The notes beneath the pieces are model-generated. The model ran no database searches and was not told the origin of the DNA. It saw only the letters and a list, made by a program, of their open reading frames with translations. Shown here piece by piece: positions 1-7,792 of a DNA stretch of 20,340 bases; positions within the stretch are counted from its first letter, which is position 1, and the number at the start of each line of letters is the position of its first letter. The stretch lies in the NCBI RefSeq assembly GCF_008831285.2, contig NW_022204622.1, positions 32,501-52,840 of the forward strand. Direction: 5' to 3'. This DNA is from Nymphaea colorata (lineage: Eukaryota > Streptophyta > Magnoliopsida > Nymphaeales > Nymphaeaceae). The position numbers and the translations under genes were made by a program.

Positions 1-292
1 GCGTGCCACCTACACCCGAGCGTTTTGGCAAGTCCCTCGCCGCGCGCTCCCCCTTCCCGTTTTCTCGCCTACCACCTCTACCTTCATCTCAACCCTAATC
101 CGCAGCTTATCTCTACCGTTCCTTGCCTCCACGTGTCACCCATCCACCGGAGAGAGAGACTCGAAGAATCTCGAGTGCCACCTCCTTGATTGCCTAATCT
201 CCTTAGCAATCAAGCTCAATCTCTTCCTACCTTCTAGGAAAGTGATCGCCACCTTCCTCTTACTCGCTAGCCTTTCCCCTAGCGAGCTACCC

Positions 293-622
293 TTGACCGT
301 TGATCTTGCCACGTGGCAAGACCCGACGCACTCACTTGGCTAGACCGCCAAGACCGAGCCCACCTAGCTAGGTCAACCTCACGCGTCATCCAACCTAGGA
401 GTTCACTACCCACATTTGAACCGAACCCACTTGACCTTAGGACTTAGTCAACCCTCTGACTTTCCGTCTTAGCCCACTAGGTCAACCCTCTAGTTTGACC
501 TAACCCTAGTAATCTCGAGCCTACCTCGAGATTGCCCGAACCCACTTCACCCGGACCCATCACTTGGTCCAGTAGTCAACCTACCTTCTAGAACCCACTA
601 CCGCACTCGGTCTCTCTTGACC
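293..622 (+). promoter_or_regulatory. W-box-like motif cluster in 5' LTR of A
   Basis: Eight TTGACC or RGTCAA hexamers start at 293, 371, 431, 446, 480, 495, 574 and 617. TTGACY is the core of the W-box bound by plant WRKY factors. At equal base frequencies about 0.3 would be expected in this span. The 3' LTR copy (9413-9742) keeps seven, because the one at 9566 is changed by a substitution. A comparable cluster sits at the matching place in the LTR of element B. Binding is inferred, not shown. Confidence 0.5.
304..321. promoter_or_regulatory. 18-bp perfect palindrome centred on a G-box
   Basis: TCTTGCCACGTGGCAAGA is its own reverse complement and contains CACGTG, the G-box bound by plant bZIP and bHLH factors. 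It is unchanged in the 3' LTR at 9424-9441. The LTR of B keeps a 10-bp palindrome GCCACGTGGC at 13586-13595. Confidence 0.5.
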
Positions 623-789
623 AACTTCCCCGAGCTTAGGCTCAGCCCTAGCCAAACCGCATTGGCCTACCATCGTAGTTAGAAACCCTAACATCCCTCC
701 TAAACCTCATCTCCCCCTCGGCCTACCCCGACCTTAACCTCCCTTAACCAGACCGACACTACCCTTCTAGAGCCCAGTCGTTGCCGAGC

Positions 790-1260
790 CCAGCCAGCCT
801 TAGTTAGGATTAGGCGTAGCTGTTCCGTCGGCCACCCTCGTGGTCGACTCTCTTCCGTCGGCACCCAGCCGACGCCCGTGGCCGAGCCACACCCGAAGGA
901 AGGCAGGTAGGCGTTGCCGCTTCCGGCACTCGCCCCCCTCGTCACTCTGCCGAAGTACGTGTAGCAGCAGCAGCGGCATCGGCGCACTCCGACGCGCGCT
1001 TCCCGCCGTCCTTCCGTCTGCGCCGTCGGCACCCGTCACGCGGCCAGCGTCGGCCGAGCCATCTTGGCCAGCTCTCTCTCTACGCCAGCATCGTCGGCGT
1101 CCAGCGGCAGACAGGCCGTGCGCCTCCCGCCGGTCTCCGGCCCTTGCAGCAAGCTCCGAGGAGGCTCGCCTCAAGCGGACTTCTTTGATCCGTAGCTGCA
1201 ATATCCGAGGCACGGTCTTAGCCTCGGATCCCTCTCGGGACAGCCAAGGATTCGCCTTGG
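790..1260. other. CpG-rich block in LTR of A
   Basis: The segment is rich in CGTCGGC-like words and CpG dinucleotides and stands out from the C/T-rich sequence before it and the T-rich sequence after it. It repeats without substitution at 9910-10380. Long open frames appear on both strands but encode low-complexity Arg/Ser/Pro/Ala sequence with no recognisable domain. Element B has a similar block at about 14450-15130. Confidence 0.6.
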
Positions 1261-1633
1261 CCGGTATCATCTCCTTAACCCCCTTGTAGCTTCGGGTGGG
1301 AGTATTTGCTTTTGCATTAGGGACTCGTTAGTTTGCTTTTTGCTGTTTTAGCCCGGGCTTAGACCCATCGTCCGTCACGTGGTACCTCGGAGGCCGTAGG
1401 CCAAAGACACGACCACCGCGGGCCTAGCCGTCCTATTTGGGAAAGGGCGTGGTTTGTTCGTTAGTTGTGGTTTGTTTGTGGTTTGTGTGTGAGTTGCGAG
1501 TGATTATTTGTATCGAACGCGCTTGTAAAGCCTCGCATCCGGGTTTAGTTTGATTGTAGTAGGATAAGCCTTAGTTAGGTGTTTTGGTAAAGGGTTAACC
1601 CGCACTTGTATTCCATTACCTTGGGATTTTTGT

Positions 1634-1651
1634 GCCGGGGTCCTGTCCGGC
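1634..1651 (+). other. Conserved U5 hairpin, element A
   Basis: GCCGG and CCGGC pair across an 8-nt loop, about 125 nt before the PBS. The LTR of B has the same 5-bp stem at 15534-15550 with a 7-nt loop, in similar flanking sequence. It may be a structural element of the genomic RNA near the primer site. Confidence 0.4.
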
Positions 1652-1775
1652 CGGGTAGGCCTTGTAATTAATTTGCTAGGATTTTTGGTTTTTAGATTAC
1701 CTCAAGGAGACTTGGGAACTAGGACTCGTGCTTGGTTCGCGCTGTCTAGCCGCAATCGGGTGAGTGCCTAACAAT

Positions 1776-1787
1776 TGGTATCAGAGC
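1776..1787 (+). other. Primer binding site of element A (initiator-Met tRNA type)
   Basis: TGGTATCAGAGC matches the complement of the 3' end of plant initiator-Met tRNA, the usual minus-strand primer of plant Ty3/gypsy and copia elements. It starts two bases (AT) after the LTR end, as it does in element B. Confidence 0.95.
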
Positions 1788-2341
1788 TACCTTGGGGTAT
1801 ATTCCGTTGGTTTGAGCACCCGAAGACTGAAGAATCGGCTTCACCAAAGGCAGCTTGTTCGGTTTTCTTGTCAGAGTGCAGATTAGGCAGTGGTTTTCAT
1901 GTTGATATTTCGGTTTTCAGTCAGTAGACGGATTCGGTCTTCTAGTGTTCACGGTTTTCGTATAATAGTGTAGTTCTAGGCTTCGCTTGCTCTCTTTTAG
2001 CAAGTGTAGGGCTGTACGCCTTGTACACCCGAGGGCAGCCAAGCTTGAGGTGCGTCGCCGAGACACCAGGCGGGTGTGGCGATTTAGGCTCCTTGAGCCC
2101 GGCCGAGAGCGAAGCGGGACTGCCGAGGCGCTAAGGCGTAGCGCGGCAGTAGGCGGGCCAACCCGTCTCCCTTGCCTTAGAACGCACGCGGCATCAGCGG
2201 TAGCGGCAGCGTGCAGAGGGCAGAGTCAGTCTAGTTAGGCCAGCGTAGCTTAAGAGTGGCAGCGTTTCAGTTTTTGGATTTTTAGGTCAGCGTAGTTTAG
2301 GACTAGATACAGTGTTGCCTTGGCGGTTTCAAGCCATCCAA
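1788..2341 (+). other. Untranslated leader of element A between PBS and gag
   Basis: About 554 bp, against 208 bp in element B. The T-rich start resembles B (both contain an ATTCGGCTTC- or ATCGGCTTC-like stretch near 1830 and 15740). The GC-rich stretch from about 2000 to 2270 has no counterpart in B. A short direct repeat (AGGYCAGCGTAGYTTA) occurs at about 2237 and 2284. A pyrimidine tract ending TTTTAG at 2000 could be a splice acceptor. An open frame at 1987-2238 shows no family features and is not called. Confidence 0.7.
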
Positions 2342-5300
2342 ATGGCTAAATCCAAGAAGAACCTCAACGTTGAGGAAGGCACCGCCGATGAGGGCCAAAC
2401 CGAGGCACCTCATCCCTCTGAATCCGTAGAGATTCAAGAACCCCTTGCCGGTCGCATCCTACAACTAGAGCGGGATTTTAACCGCTGGAAAAGAGAGATG
2501 CACAACATGGACCAGCAACGAAGAAATGAGGCCGTCCGTAGAGAGGAAGAACAACAACGTGAAACCAATGAGATGAAGGGCATGCTTAAAGCGATTACAG
2601 CCCACCTCAACATTGGTACAGATCGACCCACCTCGGACCCCTCCACATCAGGTCGAGACAAGGGCAAGGGTAGATATGTGGAAGCGGACACCCATGACGC
2701 TTCACATTTAGGCACCCCTCGTGAAGGTGCCGGAAGGGGCAGAATGCACCCACCGCCGGATCGCACTCAACAAGAGATGCGAAGTTCCTTCCAACAACAA
2801 CGCTTTGGAAATCATAGCCAAAGCCGAAGCTTTTATGGCTCGGAAGGAGAGGAGGGTGAATCTCCTCAAAGAGAAAGAAGAAGAACCCACTCTCGTCAAG
2901 AAGAGAGGAGAACCCCAACCGTTAGATACGAATTTCCTAAGTTCAATGGGGAAGGATTGCGAGAGTGGCTCTTCATGGCAGAGCGTTACTTTGTTTGTCA
3001 CCGCATCCCGGAGGAAGAATGGATAGAAATCGCGGCCGCCAACACCACGGGCGAAGCCACGACCCAATATCTCTGGTTCGATCACAAAACTAGAGATCCA
3101 ACTTGGGAGAAGTTCAAAGCGAGCTTCCAACTCCGATTCGGTGAATCCACCTATTTGGATTACGATGAAGACTTGAAGAAGTTAGTCCAAAGAACGACCG
3201 TGCCAGCCTACCACAAAGAGTTCATCCGTTTGGCTAGCCGAGTCCAATGGACCGAGAAGGCGCTAATTGGAGCCTTCAAAGGGGGATTAAAACAAGAGGT
3301 TGTCCTCGAAATGAAAGTCCAGAACTACGACACCCTCGAAGAAAGCTTTGCCATGGCGCGAATATGTGAAGAGCGCCTAGAGGAGAAGCGAGCCTTGAAA
3401 AGGACTCGCAAGTTTCACAAGCAGAAGAAGAAACCGGCGTTCTCTTCTAGCTCACGGCCTAGGGGTAATGAATCAACTCCCTACCCACCTCGACGGGAGT
3501 TCAGGGCCGACACAAGATCTGGTAGGAACCCCCCTACCCGCTACCTCACACCGAAGCAAATTGAAGAGTATAGACGAAAAGGTTTATGCTATCGTTGTGA
3601 GGCCAAATGGGATAAGAACCATCAATGCAAATCCTTCTTCCATGTGATGGTGGTTAGTGATCCCGAATACAGCAGCAGCTCGGATAGTGACTCATCCTCG
3701 AGTTCACCTTCCAGCTCTAGCTCCTCTTCTGAGGAAGAGGTGGGAACAAAGAGAAAGGCCAAGAGGCCGAAAAAGGCAGAAACGAAGAAAGAGGAGGCTC
3801 CAAAAGCCGAAGGCAAACCCGAGGAGGGTGAGTCTCTTCACACCATGCAAGACCCCCACAAGCCCAACGCCATGCGAGTATTTGGGCGTATCAACGGGCA
3901 AAAAGTTTTGATTTTGCTTGATTGTGGAGCAACTAATAACTTCCTAACCGAGGAAGCGGCTCAAAGATGCAATGTTGCCTTGCAACCAAGTAAACCCCAA
4001 ACTATTGTCGTGGGAGGGGGCCACCGGCTGAAGTGCATGCACGAGGTTAAGGACATGGAGGTCACCATCAAGAAACGCACCTTCAAAGTTGACTCGTTGG
4101 TCATACCCTTGGATGGAGTCGACTTAGTCCTAGGCATGTCTTGGTTCTTATCGTGGAAAGATATCCACTGGGACGTCAAGAATTTCTCTATGACGTTCAT
4201 TCCAGAGCTTGATGGGGAGCCCATCACGTTGCAAGGACTAGCCAGCACGACAAGTCCTAAGGCCGCCCTGCGTTGCCTCGACCAGGAGCAGCCCGCTTGC
4301 TGGGTCCTTACGCTAGCTACAGATGTTCCAGGATCGGATGAGACAATTGAAGAACCGATCCCACCCTCAATTCAGAATGTATTGAATGAGTTCCCGGAAA
4401 TATTTGCGGAACCAAAAGGCCTACCACCTCAAAGGGCCTATGACCACCGCATAGTACTCACGCAAGGAGCTGAGCCTGTAAACGTCAGGCCTTATCGGTA
4501 TGGGCATAGTCAGAAGGCGGAAATTGAACGCCTCGTAAAAGAGATGCTCCATGATGGTATCATCCGTCTGAGCTGTAGTCCGTTCTCTTCTCCAGTCCTT
4601 TTGGTGAAGAAGAAAGACAACACATGGAGATTTTGTATAGACTACAGAGCATTAAACGAGGTGACCGTCAAGGATCGGCACCCGATACCGGTTATAGATG
4701 AGTTGTTGGATGAGCTCGCCGGCGCCACAATCTTTTCAAAGATAGACCTTCGCGCCGGCTATCATCAAATAAGAATGCAAGACGAAGATATCTCTAAGAC
4801 CGCTTTCCGGACGCACGATGGGCATTACGAATTCTTAGTAATGCCATTTGGTTTAACAAACGCACCAGCCACCTTTCAGAGGTGCATGAACGACGTGTTT
4901 CGAGAGCACCTACGCAGTTTTATCTTGGTCTTCTTTGACGACATCCTCATCTACAGCAAGAGTGAGGATAAGCATCGGGAACACTTGAGCATAACGTTAA
5001 ACATACTGAAGGAGCATCAGACATTCGCGAAGATGTCCAAGTGTAGCTTTGGACAGTCTTCGATTGGATATCTCGGGCACATTGTGTCACGAGAAGGGGT
5101 TCGGGCAGACCCCGAAAAATTGCAAGCCATGGAGAAATGGCCACTGCCCAAAGATTTAAAGGGTCTACGAGGCTTCCTTGGACTCACAGGGTATTACAGG
5201 AGGTTTATACAAGGATATGGAATTATCGCACAACCTCTAACCCAAATGCTGAAAAAGGGAGCTTTTCAGTGGACAGAGAAATCTAGGGTCGCATTTGACA

Positions 5301-7486
5301 AACTCAAATCGGCCTTGATGACCGCTCCAGTTTTGACACTCCCCGACTTCACTAAGACCTTTACCATTGAAACCGATGCATGTGAAGTTGGCGTTGGGGC
5401 CGTACTCGGCCAAGAGGGTCATCCCATCGCATACATGTCAAAGGCCCTAACCAGTAGGGCGAAACCTCTCTCAACGTATGAGAAGGAATTGCTTGCCCTT
5501 GTAATTGCGGTGGAGAAATGGCGTCCCTATCTGATTGGACGCAGATTCATAGTAAGGACCGATCAGAATAGTTTGAGATACATGCTTAAGCAACGTGTAT
5601 CCGCCCCCACACAACAACGCTCGTTAGCTAAGCTTTTGGGGTACGATTTCGAGATCGAATACAAGAAAGGTCCTGAAAATAAGGCAGCTGATTCCCTATC
5701 ACGCCTTACCGAACAATTCATGACACTATCAGTGGTGGAAACCAACTTATGGGTACGATTGGCCAACGATCAAGATAATGACCAATCGACCAAATTACTT
5801 AAGGCTGCAGAAAAGAGAAATCCGGGTTCCATCCCTTTACATTCGGTAAAAGGGGATCTTCTTTTTAGGAAGGGTCGGGCTGTTGTCCCTCCTAATTCAG
5901 AGCTGAAACGAGAGCTTCTGCAGCACTTCCATGACTCGCCTGCTGCAGGACACGAAGGGGTCGCTAAGACCGTGAGTAGAGTCAAGGCCCAGTTCTGGTG
6001 GCGAGGACTGAAGGCCGATGTGCAAAGATACATCCGTCAGTGCAAGATTTGCCAAAGGGAGAAATATGAGGCAATCAAGCCTCCAGGTCAGCTAAATCCA
6101 CTCCCAATTCCTACAAGACCATGGACGGATATCACCATGGATTTCATTGATGCTATGCCTCGCTCAGAAGGAAAAGAGGCAATACTAGTTGTGGTTGATA
6201 GGCTGTCTAAATACAGCCACTTTGCACCATTGCCACGGCTGTACCAAGGGCCAATGGTGGCTCACGTCTTCCAGGAGTACATTGGAAAGCTCCACGGGAT
6301 GCCTCAGACGATAATCTGCGACAGAGACTCAATTTTTATGAGCGCGTTCTGGAAGGAGTACATGAAGACGTTAGGGACAGAACTTCGGTTCAGCACTGCC
6401 CATCACCCGCAAACCGACGGGCAAAGCGAGATTGTAAATCGGTCTCTCGAGACTTATCTCAGATGCTTCGCGGGAGAAAGACCTAATTCATGGGTCAAAT
6501 ACTTACCCTGGGCCGAGTGGTCTTACAACACGAGTTGGCACTCGTCGGCAGGGATGACTCCCTATGAGGCAGTCTACGGTTTTCCACCTCCAGCCATTCC
6601 AACTTATGAAGGAGGTAGCGCCTTAGAGGATAATGTGGACTGCGAACTGCACACCAGAGAGGAGGTCCTTAACTCCTTAAAACAGAATTTGATTAAAGCG
6701 CAGAATCGAATGAAGCAAGTCTACGATAAAGGTAGACAAGACCGAGAGTTCGAAGAAGGGCAGTACGTATGGTTGAAGAGGCTTCCTCTGAAGCAGAAGT
6801 CTCTAATGGGGCAGCCATACTCGAAACTTCTGCCGCGTTACTATGGGCCATATCCCATATTACAGAAAGTCGGCAAGGCCGCATACCGATTGGGATTGCC
6901 CAGAGAGGCACAAGTCCACCCTGTGTTTCATGTCTCTCGCTTGAAACCACATCAAGGCGAGATACCGACTACCGTGGAACATGTGTCGGACCAATTGCCG
7001 ATGCCTTACAGAATTTTAAAGCACAGATATACGAGACGACAAGGCAGAACAAGGCATGAAGTATTGGTCGAGTGGGAAGGCCCCGACCAAGGAACCTCTT
7101 GGGAAGAATTTGGGTCAGTTGCTCATCGTTTTCCCTTTTCCAGCGCTCGAGGACAAGCGCAAGGTAGGGAGGGGGAATCTGTTACGGACCTACCAGATGG
7201 TCCAGACCCAGGCGAGGCTGAACAGCCCGAGCCAAGCACTAGACGAAGGAGAGCGTCAGAATTATGGGCTCGGTCTTTGCAGCACTTAGCCGAAGAAGAT
7301 CCCAAGGAGGCTAACGAAGCACCCGGTCAGGTTGCAGTGGGAGGAGCGGGAGGAGCAGCCAAGTCCGCAACGGTGCTTGAACAGAATGAACCTCAGGGTC
7401 GTACTGAACCGGTTGTAGAACTCACCAAGCGTAGGCTAGACGCACCCAAATCGAGTTCGACTTTCTCAACCCGCGAGGTCGTCTAA
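2342..7486 (+). CDS. gag-pol: Gag-Pol polyprotein of element A, single intact frame with chromodomain-like end
   Basis: This encodes the capsid protein and replication enzymes of the retrotransposon; 1714 residues. The start at 2342 is chosen over the in-frame ATG at 2312 because its MxKSKKN start matches element B and the ATG has A at -3 and G at +4. In order: a coiled-coil-like charged region (~30-90), a Gag domain (~197-350), a zinc knuckle (C416, C419, H427, C429), a Ser/acidic tract (444-466) and a Lys-rich stretch (470-487), protease (D527-C528-G529), RT with FFDD at 864-867, RNase H (first catalytic Asp 1012), integrase zinc finger (H1195 or H1197, H1204, C1234, C1237), catalytic D1267, D1327 and E1363 (DX35E), GPY at 1502-1504, and a chromodomain-like segment (~1555-1600). 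The last ~101 residues are encoded by the 3' LTR. Odd residues for the family: protease DCG instead of DS/TG, Leu743 where B has Pro, Ser1094 where B has Trp. Open reading is certain; activity is not. Confidence 0.95.
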   Translation: MAKSKKNLNVEEGTADEGQTEAPHPSESVEIQEPLAGRILQLERDFNRWKREMHNMDQQRRNEAVRREEEQQRETNEMKGMLKAITAHLNIGTDRPTSDPSTSGRDKGKGRYVEADTHDASHLGTPREGAGRGRMHPPPDRTQQEMRSSFQQQRFGNHSQSRSFYGSEGEEGESPQRERRRTHSRQEERRTPTVRYEFPKFNGEGLREWLFMAERYFVCHRIPEEEWIEIAAANTTGEATTQYLWFDHKTRDPTWEKFKASFQLRFGESTYLDYDEDLKKLVQRTTVPAYHKEFIRLASRVQWTEKALIGAFKGGLKQEVVLEMKVQNYDTLEESFAMARICEERLEEKRALKRTRKFHKQKKKPAFSSSSRPRGNESTPYPPRREFRADTRSGRNPPTRYLTPKQIEEYRRKGLCYRCEAKWDKNHQCKSFFHVMVVSDPEYSSSSDSDSSSSSPSSSSSSSEEEVGTKRKAKRPKKAETKKEEAPKAEGKPEEGESLHTMQDPHKPNAMRVFGRINGQKVLILLDCGATNNFLTEEAAQRCNVALQPSKPQTIVVGGGHRLKCMHEVKDMEVTIKKRTFKVDSLVIPLDGVDLVLGMSWFLSWKDIHWDVKNFSMTFIPELDGEPITLQGLASTTSPKAALRCLDQEQPACWVLTLATDVPGSDETIEEPIPPSIQNVLNEFPEIFAEPKGLPPQRAYDHRIVLTQGAEPVNVRPYRYGHSQKAEIERLVKEMLHDGIIRLSCSPFSSPVLLVKKKDNTWRFCIDYRALNEVTVKDRHPIPVIDELLDELAGATIFSKIDLRAGYHQIRMQDEDISKTAFRTHDGHYEFLVMPFGLTNAPATFQRCMNDVFREHLRSFILVFFDDILIYSKSEDKHREHLSITLNILKEHQTFAKMSKCSFGQSSIGYLGHIVSREGVRADPEKLQAMEKWPLPKDLKGLRGFLGLTGYYRRFIQGYGIIAQPLTQMLKKGAFQWTEKSRVAFDKLKSALMTAPVLTLPDFTKTFTIETDACEVGVGAVLGQEGHPIAYMSKALTSRAKPLSTYEKELLALVIAVEKWRPYLIGRRFIVRTDQNSLRYMLKQRVSAPTQQRSLAKLLGYDFEIEYKKGPENKAADSLSRLTEQFMTLSVVETNLWVRLANDQDNDQSTKLLKAAEKRNPGSIPLHSVKGDLLFRKGRAVVPPNSELKRELLQHFHDSPAAGHEGVAKTVSRVKAQFWWRGLKADVQRYIRQCKICQREKYEAIKPPGQLNPLPIPTRPWTDITMDFIDAMPRSEGKEAILVVVDRLSKYSHFAPLPRLYQGPMVAHVFQEYIGKLHGMPQTIICDRDSIFMSAFWKEYMKTLGTELRFSTAHHPQTDGQSEIVNRSLETYLRCFAGERPNSWVKYLPWAEWSYNTSWHSSAGMTPYEAVYGFPPPAIPTYEGGSALEDNVDCELHTREEVLNSLKQNLIKAQNRMKQVYDKGRQDREFEEGQYVWLKRLPLKQKSLMGQPYSKLLPRYYGPYPILQKVGKAAYRLGLPREAQVHPVFHVSRLKPHQGEIPTTVEHVSDQLPMPYRILKHRYTRRQGRTRHEVLVEWEGPDQGTSWEEFGSVAHRFPFSSARGQAQGREGESVTDLPDGPDPGEAEQPEPSTRRRRASELWARSLQHLAEEDPKEANEAPGQVAVGGAGGAAKSATVLEQNEPQGRTEPVVELTKRRLDAPKSSSTFSTREVV
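7161..7179 (+). other. Polypurine tract of element A
   Basis: AAGGTAGGGAGGGGGAATC immediately precedes the LTR start TGTTACGG at 7180. Such a tract primes plus-strand DNA synthesis. Here it also codes for part of Gag-Pol, since the reading frame continues into the LTR. Confidence 0.85.
7332..7359 (+). other. 28-nt purine-rich sequence identical in both LTRs, within the coding tail
   Basis: The 28 nt coding for the AVGGAGGA part of the tail are identical to 11846-11873 in element B, wobble bases included, although the flanking codons differ. The run GGGAGGAGCGGGAGG could form a two-tier G-quadruplex. A role at RNA or DNA level is inferred from the lack of synonymous change. Confidence 0.5.
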
Positions 7487-7507
7487 GACCAAGGGTCTTA
7501 AGCGAAT

Positions 7508-7530
7508 GGCTCGGTCAACCAGACCGAGCC
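7508..7530 (+). other. Hairpin 1 after the gag-pol stop, element A
   Basis: GGCTCGGTC and GACCGAGCC form a perfect 9-bp stem around a 5-nt loop, 22 nt after the stop codon. Element B has the same stem at 12020-12041 (8 bp, 6-nt loop). It may be an RNA structure at the 3' end of the transcript or a palindromic protein-binding site. Confidence 0.5.
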
Positions 7531-7548
7531 CTTACACCAAAAGGCGAA

Positions 7549-7568
7549 GTGAGGGCGTTAACCCTCAC
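7549..7568 (+). other. Hairpin 2 after the gag-pol stop, element A
   Basis: GTGAGGG and CCCTCAC form a 7-bp stem with a 6-nt loop. Element B has the same stem at 12062-12081 with a different loop (CGTTAA here, CGGGTC in B). Conserved arms with a changing loop favour a structural role. Confidence 0.5.
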
Positions 7569-7785
7569 GAGGTCCCCCTCCTTGGGCTCGCAAGGTTCAA
7601 GGAGTTGTGTTAGCACTTAGGCGTTTATTTTAACTTTAGGACTTAGCTTTTGTTAACTCGTTTTCACTTGGCGCCTTTGAGATTCGAAGTCAAGACCTAA
7701 GCCGGCGGGTTGTGCCGAGCGCCTTGAGCTTTTTAGACTTTGGGTTTGGATCCGCGCATGATAATCCCGGATCATTTTCTCTTTG

Positions 7786-7792
7786 TATATAT
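7786..7792 (+). promoter_or_regulatory. Candidate TATA box in LTR of A
   Basis: TATATAT lies in GTATATATTGTATTGGATC, which the LTR of B repeats almost exactly at 12307 (GTATATATTGTTTTGGATC). It is the best core-promoter candidate in the LTR, about 607 bp from its start. If used, transcription would begin near 7820 in LTR coordinates and the leader would be about 3 kb plus the post-LTR leader. Confidence 0.5.

Larger units (their letters stand above)
1..1773 (+). repeat. 5' LTR of element A (right part only)
   Basis: This is collinear with 9121-10882 of the 3' LTR. By eye I count 13 substitutions over about 1762 aligned bases (~0.7%) plus one 11-bp length difference in a GT-rich stretch near 1470. 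It ends TAACA at 1773, followed by AT and the PBS. It holds an 18-bp palindrome with a G-box (304-321), eight TTGACY/RGTCAA motifs (293-622), a CpG-rich block (~790-1260), two candidate splice acceptors (ending 1320 and 1351) and a U5 hairpin (1634-1651). I see no convincing gene inside it; open frames in the CpG-rich block are compositional. Confidence 0.95.

Noticed and set aside
800-1270. 110- and 156-codon minus-strand frames in the LTR of A
   Set aside because: Mutually overlapping frames in the same GC-rich block, with no recognisable family.
840-1289. 149-codon plus-strand frame in the LTR of A (also 9960-10409)
   Set aside because: Low-complexity Ser/Arg/Pro/Ala product of a CpG-rich block, no domain, frames of similar length on the other strand; the duplication is just the two LTRs.
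1987-2238. 83-codon frame in the leader of A
   Set aside because: No counterpart in element B and composition-driven; the first base of a leader frame means little here.
2312-2341. Start of gag-pol at the upstream ATG
   Set aside because: The ten extra residues have no match in B, whose Gag starts at the MxKSKKN position.
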